A stretch of DNA of 64,000 bases from positions 124,001 through 188,000 of the forward strand of contig JAAKBF010000117.1 in assembly GCA_012656075.1 (NCBI GenBank), written 5' to 3'. Under the pieces are notes generated by a model that worked only from the letters and a program-made list of their open reading frames with translations, made no database searches and had not been told where the DNA came from. Numbering within the stretch: the stretch's first letter is position 1; every line of letters begins with the position of its first letter. The stretch comes from Phytophthora hibernalis (taxonomy: Eukaryota; Oomycota; Peronosporomycetes; Peronosporales; Peronosporaceae). Both the position numbers and the translations under genes were made by a program. Shown here one piece after another: positions 31,701 through 43,194 of this stretch.

Positions 31701-32850
31701 GAACCAGACCATCGACGACTTCATTCTCAAGCTGGGGTTCAAGAAGTGCGAGTCCGACCACTGCATCTACTTGAAGCGTGACGGCCAAGACATGATCTTC
31801 GTGGCGCTCTACGTTGACGACTTGGTCCTCGCCAGCAGCAGTGACAAGATGCTCCTCGACACCAAGCAGGCGCTCAGTCACCGCTTCGAGATGACGGACA
31901 TGGGTCAGCTCAAGTACTTCCTCGGGATGGAGATCGAGCAAGACGTGGTGGCTGGGAAGATGTCGATGCGGCAGACCAAGTTCGCCAAAGACATCCTGCA
32001 GAAGTTCAGCATGGACAAGAGCAACCCTGTCAAGACGCCACAGGATCCGGGTCTCAAGCTGACGAAGGCCATGTGTGAAGGTGGCTGCAAGCACGACGAG
32101 ACCATGGTCAACGTGCCATACCGGAACGCAGTGGGATGCCTCATGAACCTCATGGTAGGCACTCGTCCGGATCTGGCAGCTGCAATGGGAGTGCTGAGCC
32201 AGTTTGCAGCGGACCCGTGCCCGACACACTGGCAGGCGCTCAAGAGGGTGTTCAGGTACATTCAAGGCACCAAGACGCACGGCATCGGATTTCAAGCAAG
32301 CTGCCACGATGGACTTCAAGGCTATTCGGATGCGGACTGGGCAGGCGACATCGAGTCTCGACGGAGCACAAGTGGCTACGCGTTCATGATGAACGGCGGA
32401 TGCATCAGCTGGAGAAGCAAGAAACAGCGGACGGTGGCGCTGTCTTCGACGGAGGCCGAGTACATGGCGCTATCGGAGGCGACACAAGAGGCAGTGTGGC
32501 TCAAGGTGTTCCTGTGCGAGCTCGGCGAGATGGCAAGCGATGAAGCGGTCAAGATCTACGAGGACAACCAAGGCTCCATCGCGTTGGCTAAGAACCCGCA
32601 GTTCCACAAGCGCACCAAGCACATCGACATTCGCTACCACTTCGTGCGTGAGAAGGTGGAAGCACATCAAGTGGTGCTACAATATGTGTCGACAACGGAC
32701 ATGCTGGCGGACATGATGACAAAGCCAATTCCTGCAACGCAGTTCAGTGTGCTCGGACCAAGCTCGGGATCCAAGGTGCAATTGCTGTCGAGTCGAGTGG
32801 GAGTGTTGTCAAGAAGGCGCCTCGGGCAGCTGCGGTATACCGGTAGGATA
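28709..32850 (+). CDS. Copia Gag-Pol polyprotein (frame breaks)
   Basis: Gag: INKFNGTNFHTWKFKMQMVL, then a CCHC knuckle CHNCGKQGHWIAEC (about 29440). Protease: MWLVDSGATQHM. Integrase: HLRLGH...CDGCALGK zinc site, then a core with VHSDVCGPM and NGVAERMNRTL. Reverse transcriptase: MDVKTAFLNGVLDEDIYM and ALYVDDLVLAS. RNase H: GYSDADWAGD, STEAEYMAL and YEDNQGS. The order protease-integrase-RT-RNase H defines Copia. Breaks lie near 29085, 30290, 30420 (a GAGCGA duplication) and 32748. With these allowed for, Pol ends inside the 3' LTR. Either the copy is recently dead or the breaks are sequencing errors, as in the host genes. Confidence 0.92.
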
Positions 32851-33167
32851 CCGGTATGACCTTCACTCAGTGGGACCGCAATCATTCCTGTGTTTACGGG
32901 ACACTGATGATGGGACGCGGGACACTGATGATGGGACGCTGTTTACGCTACGGGGATTACGGTACACGTGGGTACAAGATTGTGGGTACAAGATGAGCAT
33001 CCACGTGGCAGTCGCTGATTGGCTGAAGCAACTCAGTATCCGGTAGAGAATCCAGTAGAGTGTATCCAGTAGAGAATCCAGTAGGCTTAGAGGTAACAAG
33101 GGAGTTTGCGAACTAAGGACCTAAATCAATCACTTTGCATTTTGCCATCAACCGACCAAAGCCTTTT
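32804..33167 (+). repeat. Copia 3' LTR
   Basis: 364 bp, nearly identical to 28342-28704 (differences at GGTAGCAAGGAG versus GGTAACAAGGGAG). It carries the end of Pol in its first 45 bases and is followed by the GTTGC duplication. Confidence 0.92.
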
Positions 33168-33692
33168 GTTGCAACCAGCTCTCTGCCCCCGGCAACTTCG
33201 GCTGCAGCAACGAAGCGTACCTCAACGCCACGACAGAAAGCCGGAAAACGCAGCTGTGGTGCACTTAAAACGATTGCCAGTGAACGAAAGAGCACGAAAT
33301 TTCATTGGGAAACACTGGCAGGCCATGCAAAGCTGTTGGAGCTAAAAGAAGCTCAACTGGTCCAGCATAAACGGATTGATCTGGAAAAATTGTCAATTAA
33401 ACGGGAAGACTTGGCGCTGCGCCAGTTGCGCTCTGCCAAAGATGCGCAAGAATCCGGGGCACGGATTGCCGAGGCCAATTCTAACGCTCTAAAACTGCAG
33501 GAAGAAGCGAAACACTGCCGTACGCAACGCCTCGTTGCTTTGCTTCGTGAGCGAACGAAGCGCAAAGCTGAAGGAGTTTCACAAGACGAACTCGACCTGG
33601 TGCTGCCTCTTCCATCGTTGATACCTGTCAGCCCCGGACTTCCAGCAGATACACCAGCAGCTGATTACGACGCGCTTCGCCATCAGCACTAG
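33168..33692 (+). pseudogene. PIF/Harbinger ORF1, right part (coiled-coil C-terminus)
   Basis: Joining codons across the Copia insertion gives an uninterrupted ...SSSDTNAVA-TSSLPPATSA... Then come a basic stretch (TPRQKAGKRS) and a long Glu/Lys/Ala-rich helix (HAKLLELKEAQLVQHKRIDL, LRSAKDAQESG), ending DALRHQH at a TAG. The coiled coil suggests oligomerisation. Its 3' end overlaps the end of the convergent transposase gene by about 65 bp. Confidence 0.65.
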
Positions 33693-34977
33693 CAACGTCC
33701 AAGTTCAGTTCATCGTCTTCGTCAAGGTCTCCCGAACTGCTTCCATTTGCACGAATTTCATCCTCCCATTGTCCAGGCACTGGCTCCGCAATAAGTAAGT
33801 TGTGCAGGATGCACGCACAAGTTACATAGCGAATAATCTTGCGTAGATGACGCCGCTTCTTCAAAGCGAATACCCTTGAGCCATTGAAACCGAGTCTTGA
33901 GAAGCCCAATGCAATGCTCCGACTTAATCCTTGCCTTCGCTAGCTTCGTGTTGAAGTATGCATGCGTTGGATCCATTACACCACCTGCTGGCTTCTTAAA
34001 TGCAGGGATCATCACGGACGACGCCTGGAAAGCAGAGTCGCCAAGGATGTACTCATTGTGACGAAAAAGCTTGTTGATTTTGGCTTGGAGGCTGTTTCTC
34101 CATACGCGATTGTCATGCACGGATCCGGGCCACCCCACGACAAGATGACGAACACGAGCAACGTCATCGCACACAATAAGGGCGTTCACTGCGTAGTATC
34201 CTTTTCGTGTGTAGTAAGCTTCGCCTTTTCCTGGGGCTTGCACGCTAGCGGCAGCAGAGTACCATCCGCCATGCCAATGCAGTTGACGAAGCCCTGCTCG
34301 CGGTAAATGCGGCGCGATATTTGAATTCGCTCGGCCTCATTTGGCCACACAAGCGTGTTGCCCTCCAGACCCAGCAATGCAGCAGAAGCCCGATGGAGGT
34401 ACTGCCCAATGGATCCTTTACCAAGACCGAGAAACTGAGCTTGCTTTGACCATGTGCCATCGTTACCAAAGCAACCAATGCACTTTAGCAGGACCATCAT
34501 GTGGAGTTCCGCTCCACCGCGAAGCGGGCACCTGCCGTCTGAGACAAGCACAGGATCTTGATTGACAAGGTTCACAAGCCGGAAAAATGCCCCGCGTTCC
34601 ATTCTGAAATGCTCCATAAACTCAGTTGCGTTCAAATGCTCCGTGTCGTAGAGTAATTGTTTCCAGTGGTCCTCTCTGCGTCGGTACGATGAAGGTCTCG
34701 CGAAGTATCGGGAGCCAAGCACAGCTTCGTACGATGCTGCGTAATGAATGTCCAGGTCGTCATCACTGCTGTCTTCCTTGTCTAGCAGGTACCGAAGCGC
34801 CGCAGCTTCTCTCCTTGGTCGACAACGGCTTTCAGCTTGCCTAGCGCAGCTTGCCGCGTACTTCGACGTGGCATACGTCTGGTTCAGTTTCCCCGGCGGG
34901 TGGCAGAAGCTGCAAGCTGTGGAGGCACACACGATGTCAGCAATGGAGACCCTGCTATCAACCAGATCGCTACGCAC
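33628..34977 (-). pseudogene. PIF/Harbinger DDE transposase
   Basis: On the minus strand: FMEHFRMERGAFFRLVNLV, then GKGSIGQYLHRASAALLGLE, CIGMADGTLLPLA (first Asp), YTRKGYYAVNALIVCDD, VVGWPGSVHDNRVWRNS (second Asp), YILGDSAFQ, KARIKSEHCIGLLKTRFQWL (catalytic Glu region) and a C-terminus VTCACILHNLLI. This is a nearly full DDE_Tnp_4 transposase of about 430 codons. Frame changes lie near 34215 and 33890. It excises and inserts elements through the terminal repeats and is convergent with ORF1. The first 60 codons are of unsure reality. All catalytic residues appear to be kept. Confidence 0.78.
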
Positions 34978-35132
34978 GGAGACCGACCTGGTGGGGCTCT
35001 GCGAGAAGGTGGTTTGGGACTCACCACAGACAAAATTCTGTATCTGCTGCTGCGAGAAGAAACGGGGGTGTTCATTCTCTCCTCTTCGGATTGGCTAAAA
35101 ATGGTTGCCCTCGGAGTCCTGCGCAAAAAAAT

Positions 35133-35158
35133 ACTTGCTGCTGCCAGCATTGACAACC
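35133..35158. repeat. Right terminal inverted repeat of the zinc-finger PIF/Harbinger element
   Basis: Its reverse complement reads GGTTGTCAATGCTGGCAGC and continues AGCAAGT, matching 11549-11573 with two substitutions. A TAA follows after GC (35161-35163), as expected for a 3-bp PIF/Harbinger target site. The left terminus of this element was not found near 27.1-27.7 kb, so that end is probably truncated. Confidence 0.55.
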
Positions 35159-35780
35159 GCTAATATAGAATTGGGATGGAGTTTAGGATCACCGTTGGCG
35201 TTGCTCTAAGAAGGAAAGGATTTTTCTACAGGCCACCTTTTCACGATAAACGTCGAATGGCCACTTGTCGGCGGCCATTTTACCCTACGTACGAGTGCAA
35301 CCTTCTCAGCACTGCTTTACTAGCGTAATATTTTCTTTTGTATCCGCATTTAACCAGTGTGATTCGTCACAGAACCGAGTCGAACTACCAGTCGGCGATA
35401 GTTAGCGAATTTGAAGACTGCCGTAGTGACTGCATCAATGTTAGACTGGTATTTTTAGCTCAAGGTCGGTCAACCGGTACAATACTCTTCCCCAAGTTTG
35501 CTCATCTAGGAATTACTATCCTCGGGGCGAAGGTTTAGGAGGGCCTACGCAGCACTTGTGCTCCTACGTAGGACCCTAAAATGGAGGGCGTTTTGGCAGA
35601 AAGGCACAATACGGTGGAGTGGCGCGCGAGGTCTCTCAATTGTTGACGGCACCCGTTACAGCAACATTAATGGTGCTGATGACCAGCACCATAACAAGCT
35701 ATGTTGACCAAGAGCACCATTACACCCGTAATTTATTTTATCTTACCATGTTGCGCATCGCCACCATCAATGTTTTGCCC

Positions 35781-35872
35781 CATTGGCAACATTGTAGTGT
35801 TGACCATGAGCGCCGAAGGCGGGCCTCATTGGCAACATTGTAGTGTTGACCATGAGCGCCGAAGGCGGGCCT
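35781..35872. repeat. Perfect tandem duplication, 46-bp unit
   Basis: The unit starts CATTGGCAACATTGTAGTG and ends GAAGGCGGGCCT; two identical copies are followed by the first seven bases of a third. It contains a CCAAT-type ATTGGC box. Surrounding sequence (35161-36030) is non-coding, carries the dispersed repeat described at 11808 and several ATTGGCTAAA boxes, and at 35918-36025 is related in inverted orientation to 57935-58020. Confidence 0.85.
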
Positions 35873-36029
35873 CATTGGCTGAAAAACGGCCTTCCAAATA
35901 GCCGAGCGCAACGAAGGCCCCTGATTGGCTAAAACTTTGGTAAGTTGGTGTGGATTACTTTACATTGGTGTGGTGTACATGTATTCGTACTTAGGAGTAC
36001 GTTGCAAATCGCTCATGCGCAGTCGCAGA

Positions 36030-36523
36030 GTAGAGAGATGATAGTATGAGAAATGATTTGATAGGTAGCGATAGGTTGACGGTAGATTGACGAAAGGCGA
36101 CGATAGGTAGACAATATCGGCGAGGCGATAGGTTTATGTGGGACGATAGTACATGTACGAGAGCTGATACATATAGTAGCATAAACGCTAGGAAGTATGA
36201 GAGACGATAGCACGAGAGATATGCAGAAAGAGACGATAGGTGTAGCGATTGGAAGAACTATTGAAATGAGAGACGAGATAGTATCAGATATACGAGTATC
36301 TGGATAGTATCAGAGACGATAGTATGACTGGTGATAGACGACAGTATGAGAGACTGTACGTAGAGACGAGATACGATAATATGAGATGCGTAGCATGAGA
36401 AACTATAAGACGACAGGTATAGATATGAGAGACGACATGTAGACACGACAGGTAGGTGCAGTCGATAGAAAGGTAGACATGATAGGTAGACACGATAGAT
36501 TTACACGATAGATATGAGCTAGA
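36030..36523. repeat. GATAG-type degenerate satellite, left part
   Basis: Irregular repeats of GATAG, GAGACGATAGTATGAGA and TAGACACGATAG units. The array ends abruptly at the Gypsy LTR and resumes at 51083, so the retrotransposon block inserted into it. Confidence 0.75.
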
Positions 36524-37593
36524 TGTGGTGTAGTAATTTCGAGTTTCGGCACACGCCTCAACTAGGACCCTCCTGACCCAGGAGTGGTGGATCCTTAGGA
36601 ATGGAGATGCACGGTAGTGACTCGGCTATGCCCACAAAAGCGCGGTCTTAGGACCAGAAGATCACGGTAAAGGAGTCCGAACCAAGTCTAAGGAGCAGAG
36701 ATCAACAGTACGAACTTAGGAACCGAAATTCCCGGTACCGACTCGGCGGATCTTCCGGATACAGTTGTCCGGATAATAGCCGAGCTCAACAATCGGCACC
36801 AGGCTGGAGGGGCGGCACAGACGCCGGAGAGACGCGGAACTCGGTTGAAGGGTCGACGGAGATCCATAACGACCACCGCATACTAGAAGAGCGTATGGGA
36901 ACGCGCCAACGGACAGAGGCCGAGCTCAAGGGGAATCTACTGGATTTCAAAGCTAGCGAACTCGGCTGAGGAGTCGGACGAGGTTGAAACGACTCCATTT
37001 CATTTGATATTTGTATAGGATATGTAGGAAACCAAGAAAAGGACCTCAGAAGATAACAGAACCAACAGAGCAGAATTTTCTAAGTCCAAGACAAGTGTAG
37101 ACCTCTCCGGTAAGTCCCTGCATTGGCTGGATTATAACTGCCGTTGACAGCGAGAGGCATAGCTTGTAGGGTGTTGACTTGTAGCGCCAAGAGAATAGGT
37201 CGGCCCGTGGTAAGGGTGTGTCTCGCTACGCGCGAAGAAGAAATCTTGCCGAACTCGGCGAGTCGGTACGTCGGATAGCCCGGGTGCCGTAACACTTTCA
37301 GTCGAGAAGCTTTTGCCTCGGCGACCCGTAAAAGCGTTCGTGCGCTGTTGTCCACCCATTGGTGGAGGACACCGGATCAAGTACAGTGGTCAGCAGAACT
37401 CGGCTGATCCTGGAAGATTGGCTGGCTTGGTTGTCTGGCATTCAACGAGAGTGAGACACTACCTGACCCGGAAGGGCCAAATCGATTGGGGATAACTCAG
37501 CGAGGGCCAACAACGCCGACCTAACTCGACGATTGTTGTGATTGCAAGGTAGAATTTCACGTCTGACGAAATTGTGTGTTTTGCAACACCACA
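36524..37593 (+). repeat. Gypsy A 5' LTR
   Basis: 1070 bp with TGTGGTG/CACCACA ends, rich in ACTCGGC motifs. It is about 97 percent identical by eye to 50092-51082. The primer site follows after two bases. Confidence 0.88.
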
Positions 37594-37595
37594 AC

Positions 37596-37613
37596 TGGTG
37601 CCGCGACCCGGGA
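37596..37613 (+). promoter_or_regulatory. Gypsy A primer binding site
   Basis: TGGTGCCGCGACCCGGGA is complementary to a tRNA 3' end finishing TCGCGGCACCA, including CCA. The same site occurs at 45616-45633 and 58974-58991, so elements A, B and C use the same tRNA primer. Confidence 0.85.
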
Positions 37614-37680
37614 GCACGAGTGCGCTTGTTTTCGTAGGTACCAGAAAACCAAGTTTCAAGCAAACGGAGAAGAGGAGAAA

Positions 37681-39860
37681 ATGGTCAAGGGAGCGAATGC
37701 GCCGAGTAACTACAGCCCGGCGACAGCCAAGGGATCCCTCGTGAGAGTAACTCAGCGGATTCGGTGGAGTCGGCGAACTCGGCTGCCGCAGCACCCATGG
37801 ATGCGATGGAGTGTCGATCGAAACATCCAGTTCGGGAGGACGCCCAGGACCAAGGAAGCGAAGAAGAGATGGAAGAGAAAGCCGAGTCTGAGGAATTCAA
37901 CCCAGATGAACTCGGCGAGTTGGAGGAGTTGACCCTGCAAGTGGGGCGCGTGAGTTATCCGCGGCCGGTGGAACGGAACCTGGCGGCGGAACTAGAAGAA
38001 GAAGCGGATGAAGAAGCTCAAAATGTCGTGCCTAGAGACCGCCCCCGGATTCCGAAGGCATACTTTAACGCCGATACACCAAGTGCGAACAAGCTCCTGG
38101 GCCAAATTGGAGAAGCTATGAAGGTTCGGAGCGATTTGGTACGGTTGTTTTCACCGGAAACTGAGGGCAAGTTGAGTGGGCTGAGCTGGGGCCAGAACTC
38201 GCTGACGAAGTGAAATGCATAAGCGTTGAACAAGTCGCGAGAGATACCGCCAAACTTTTGAAAGCGATGGGGTATCGATGCGACAGTCTACCAGGCGACC
38301 CTGTGCTGAAGAAATGGTCGCTACCTCATGCAGCAACTGAGCTGTTCTATTGGAAACGGCAGCTGAGGCTTCGGTTCGGGTTGTCGTTGTCACTCGAGTC
38401 GAACACCAAGCGCCCGGAGCCGTATGCTCCAGCCAAAGTTGTGACCGTACAAGAAAACCCGAGCAATATACCACTGCCAAAGACCCCGGAGACCAAACGA
38501 GCAATCCAGCGGAAAACCGCCGAGACTCCTTACTTTAAGGATTCGGTTATGCAGTCTCCGAAAGCACGAAAAGCCCCAGACGAGTACTATGGGGAAGTCG
38601 CCGAGCTGGTAGGTCAAGGGAATCAGCAGTGACGAGGACATGGATGAAGATGATTCGGAAGAGTCCATTAAACGAACGATCAAGGATCTAAGCTGCGACC
38701 GAGTGACTAGTGGGAGCTCACAGTTCCTAGAAGTGCGATCTCACGCCTCGCTGGACAAGATAGCCGAGTTCGAAGGAAGCGATACCGAGCGGATGAATCA
38801 CTCCAGTGGCTCAAACGCTTCATCTACGAAATGAAAGGAACTCGAACGCAACCTGATACGAGGTGCGAGCCATTCTCCCTGTGCTTGGGTAGAGCGGCGA
38901 AAGTTGGTATCGCCAACTACCTAAGAGGACTCAACTAAGATGGAATCTGCTGAGCGACGCCTTCTTGGACTTCTATTGCTCGCAGTTTGATCAGTCGGCT
39001 CGAACGCGTTACTATTCAGCCAAACGAAAGAGTAACGAACCCATCTGCGATTTTCTGATCCGACAGAATGGCTATGCCAGAACGGCCAAGATCCAGTACG
39101 AAGCCGGAGGTGCTGAAGCAGCTGACCACGTCGAACATTCCCTACTGAATTGTAGAGACGACGAGGTGATGGATTTACTCTATCCTCTCCAGATGACGGA
39201 CGTGAAGAAAGTTGAGAAGATCATCAACCAACCCATTCTGGGGAGAAGCGTAAGAAGCAGAGGGACCGCCTGGTATCACCACGGAGTCGAGATGACCGAC
39301 GAGGTGACTCAGCTCGCCGATCGGAACTGAGACTTGACGATCGACGTGATCACAAACACGAGAATCGAAAAAGTCGACGGGATGATGGACGTGACCGCCG
39401 AGTAACCTCGACGGAAGTTGCAGGCAGCGACGAGGGAGAATCTGGAAGCGATTACAGCGGCGCTGGTGACAACTCAGACTCAGGACATGAATCAGACTAT
39501 ATCGATGCTGGATTTACAAGAGACCAGAGTCGAATTTCAGATCATCGTAGCAGCTCGGCTAAGCCCCAGCCGAACTCAGCTGAAAAGACTCCATACACAG
39601 GTGACCGCCGAGAATACAAGGGGTGACGAGATGGGTCTCGTGAGCGACCGACTTATGGGCCGTGTGGAGCCTGTGGAGGCAGCGGACACTCATCTCATTT
39701 CTGCCGCCGTCGATGCAAGTTCTGCAAGCAAGTCCATGAGGTTGGCCAGTGTGAGTTATTTCGTCGATACGAGAAGATGGCTTCCTTTATCAAAACCAAT
39801 GTGGATAAGTCAAAGGTACCTGATGACCTCCAGGACCTCTATGCGCCGGGTGATTTAAAC
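37681..39860 (+). pseudogene. Gypsy A Gag, many breaks
   Basis: MVKGANAP start, an acidic region (EEEMEEKAESEEFNPDELGE), a structural domain related to element B (QWLKRFIYEMKG; FYCSQFDQSARTRYYSA), and a zinc motif CGACGGSGHSSHFC followed by RRRCKFCKQVHEVGQC (about 39660-39760). At least five frame changes or stops occur. The zinc-motif spacing differs from the usual CCHC knuckle and is shared by A, B and C. Confidence 0.7.
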
Positions 39861-40189
39861 TCGACGGCCCGCCAACACTAACTGGGTTGGATGAAACCGG
39901 GCCGTTACAGTTGGCCGAACCAGCAGTAGAAGCGAACTTCGTGTTTGCTGTTATCGGTACGGCGTCACGGCCCGAGGACCTGGAGGAGGGGGTAACGAAC
40001 ATGAACAAAACGACGGTATTGAATGTCAACTCGGCGAATCGAATGAAGATAGCCGAGTTAACGCGAGTGAAGTAGTGGCTCTACCAGACATTACGCATGG
40101 CCACCAGGCAATAGTGCATCTTCACTCTGGAGAACGCTTGGGGTGGTGATCAACGCAGAAGTTTGATCGCCGAGTTCGGATGAGGACTC

Positions 40190-40620
40190 TCGTTATGGGG
40201 GCGGTTAACGACCAGCGGACGAAAATTCTGCTGGATATGGGGGCAAACGTATTCTGCCATTAGCGAAGGATTCGCTAGGAAACTGCGATTGAAGCAGTTG
40301 ACGAAACAAGATAAGCAAATTGATATACATGGCATCAGGAAAGCCAAAGTTTTCACGACCTCCCGAGCGATAGTGAAAGCCACCCTCGGGTGGGAAATGG
40401 TCTACGAATTTGAAGTTTGGGTGATGCCACATCATGCCGGAGTGGACTTGATACTCGGGACCGACTTCATGATACCAGCAAGGATAAGGTTGGACTTGTA
40501 CAACTCGACTGTCAAGCTACCAGACGAGGTCGTAATACCTCTTATCAAGTCGTCGAATACAAGTGACGACCAAGAATACAGACGCCACCGGGTCGGTGGA
40601 CCGGTCGTGTCTGTATGCAT
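40190..40620 (+). pseudogene. Gypsy A aspartic protease domain
   Basis: Aligned with element B, the catalytic motif reads ILLDMGANV instead of DTGA, as if ACG had become ATG. It continues FARKLRLKQLT, GWEMVYEFEVWVM and VDLILGTDFMIPARIRLDLY. A one-base break follows the active site. Probably inactive. Confidence 0.65.
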
Positions 40621-41621
40621 GCAAATCCGACTGACAGCCGAGTTCCGCCTTAAGAAACTGAGACCAAGCTCGACAACACATGAATTCTGGATACGTCGAA
40701 CTAAAGATTGGATACCTACTGTGGTCTGGAATAGGATAGGAAAATTATACGAGTATTACTGACTAACATGGGAACTTCACTAATCTGGTGCCCAGCTCAC
40801 TTCCCAGTTGTCACTTGGTTGCCTCATGGAGTTTCTACTACCGGAGGGTTACGTGCGATTAAACTCGGCGAAATACCGAGATTGGCAAGTCCGCGATCGA
40901 TAAGAAACTACTGCATAAGGAGCAAAATTTGTATGACAAATGGCTGGCGCGACAACCACCTGTGACTGAGCGTAGACAGTATACAACGCCGACGGCTGTC
41001 CTTGAACGGTCAGACACGGGCAGAGAACGCCGAGTTGAGTTGTGCTGAGATGTGGGATAAAATCGACGCAGTAGCTGAGTCCGAGGTAGAATCCGATGGC
41101 AGCGGCGACAAATTGCAGAGGACAAGAGCAGACTCAGCCGGTGAATGGCCAGCCTCCAGCGAAACAATATTGGTAGCAGTAGCGTCCACAACGGACCAAA
41201 AGGATGATGGTCTAGGGCCATATCCAAGGTTATTGGTGACGTCACTGAATCCGATATAGTTGACTCAGTCGTGAGGAAACAGACACCCTTCCATGACCCT
41301 GGTGGAGGTAAACTGAGCGTAAGCAGAACAAAGGAAGAAGACGACGCAGTGGAGGATCTGCGTAGGAGATTCGTGGCAGCAGCCTGAGTGGAATAGGTTG
41401 GCGAAGAAAAACTTTTACTCCAGCAGTCGACGGATGAAGCTGATAGATCCCGCAGCGAGAAGAGCGAGTTCGAACACTCGGCCAACGTCATTCATTTTGT
41501 TAGATTATGCTGATGAATTAGCGTTTCTACCAGACATTGCAGAAGCAGTCTCAAACGAGCTCGACTACGCAGCGGCGAACGTATTGAGGACACCCATACA
41601 CCAGACTAATCAACTCGGCTA

Positions 41622-43160
41622 GTGAAAATGCTGAAGCGTCATGAGAAGTTAATGATTTCGAGCGGGAATGCATTACCACCACCAGCTTATATGGTGGTGT
41701 GCGATATCGATGTACAAGGTCGCGAATCGATTAAACAGCGGACTCGTCGCGTACCTTTGCGCCACCTGGCCAAGCTGTACGGATTACTGAAAGCGCTTCT
41801 TAAAGCCAAGCTGATAGCGTTCTCGAATAGCCCGTGGGCTTCGCCCATCGTCGTCGTACTGAAGAAAAACGGAGTGGACATTAGATTGTGTATCGACTAC
41901 AAGATGGTCAATGCCGTCACTAGAGCGTTGGAGTACGCTATGCCACTGGTAGATGATCTATTGACTGAACTTGAAGGCTACTTGTGGTTCTGTTCGTTGG
42001 ATGCTACCAGTGGATTTTGGGTGGTAATGATGACCAGGCGCGCCCGGCAGATCTCAGCCTTTGTATGCGCACTGGGCCATTTCGAATGGCTTCGTATACC
42101 CTTTGGATTAAAAATGCCCCGATGATATACCAGAGCTAATTGATAACGCACTATGGGGCTATGTTCAACCAAAGCGGGGATGGACTGAGTTCGCCGAGCA
42201 AGTTCGCCGAGCTGAGGAAGAAACAGCAGTTCAGCGACAGCTTGATCCTGCCTCTTTGGAGCTGTTGCAAGGCGCTCAAACGAAATTCGATGCTGATTGC
42301 CGAGCAATGACCGAATCCGACGCTTTGCAAGATCTAGTTAACGGCCCCGAAGGGGACATGTTTATGAATGGTGAGCCCGACGAGTCTACCATGACCCCAA
42401 TATTCGAGCGACGATCGTTTGTTGACGACATTTGTTTCGGAGGGCAGACGTTCGACGAGTGACTTGAGCTTCTGGATAAATTGCTCACACGATTTTCGCA
42501 GTGCAGGATAAGTATCAGTTTCACGAAGAGCATTTTCGTGCAGCCGAAGGTTGATTTCCTATCTCACGAGATCACGCCGAGTGGGATCCGAGCAGACCCG
42601 AAGAAAACTGCTGCTATAGCCGAGATTCCGTTCCCAAACTCTAAAAGGAATGCAATCCTTCCTCGGCGCACTGAACTACTATGGACGGTTAATCCAGAAT
42701 TTTGCTGTTTATGGAGCAGTCCTTTACCAGCTGAAGGAGGAAGATTTGGGAACCACAGGTAACCTGACAGCAGCGAAGGCATCTTTCGCCGAGTTGAAAC
42801 AAAAGGTAGCGGATGCACCAATCTTACGTCATTTTGACTCAACCAAAGATGTACACATCATGCTATTCGCCAATGAATGGGCCATGAGTGGAACTCTTAT
42901 GCAAATGCACGAGAAGAAACTTCACCCCGTCCGGTTCTGTGGTCGAGTAATGAAAGAAAATGAGGTGAGCTATCACTTAGTCGAGAAGGAGGTGCTGGCA
43001 CTGCTTCAACTCCTGAAGGTCTGCTATACTCTTCTAGCTGAAAAACGCTACATGTATACACGCGTTTTTCAACAATGGAGTGGGTGTTCTAGTCGAAGTC
43101 GTTATATGGTCGAGCTGTCAGCCTCGCGGTACTATTATCACCACATCACCTAAAGATACG
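41622..43160 (+). pseudogene. Gypsy A reverse transcriptase and first RNase H
   Basis: SPWASPIVVVLKKNGVDIRL, CIDYKMVNAV, LWFCSLDATSGFW and WLRIPFGLK define the palm. After breaks near 42120 and 42400 come FVDDICFGG (active-site FVDD), VDFLSHEITPSGIRADPKK and LGALNYYGRLIQ. The classical Gypsy RNase H follows (FDSTKDVHIMLFANEWAMSG, LVEKEVLALLQLL). Its catalytic Asp (usually D.S) is replaced in ANEWAMSG, so this RNase H is probably inactive. Confidence 0.78.
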
Positions 43161-43194
43161 ACGAGTCCACGAGAACGACGTTGATTTCGTACAA

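Larger units (their letters stand above)
28342..33167 (+). mobile_element. Ty1/Copia LTR retrotransposon, near-complete
   Basis: LTRs are 28342-28704 and 32804-33167. They differ by about one substitution and one indel, so the insertion is young. The target duplication is GTTGC at 28337-28341 and 33168-33172. Both LTRs start TGTTGTC but end CCTTTT instead of the usual CA. The primer site abuts the 5' LTR; a purine-rich tract GAGTGGGAG precedes the 3' LTR. The Gag-Pol reading frame is nearly continuous with a few single-base breaks. It sits inside ORF1 of a PIF/Harbinger element. Confidence 0.93.

Noticed and set aside
28918..32319. Long minus-strand ORFs antisense to Copia Gag-Pol (28918-30063, 30070-31179, 31519-32319)
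   Set aside because: They mirror the real plus-strand coding frame with its GC-rich third positions and show no domain of their own.
35781..35872. Promoter array of CCAAT boxes
   Set aside because: The boxes come from a recent exact 46-bp duplication, and no gene follows on either strand.
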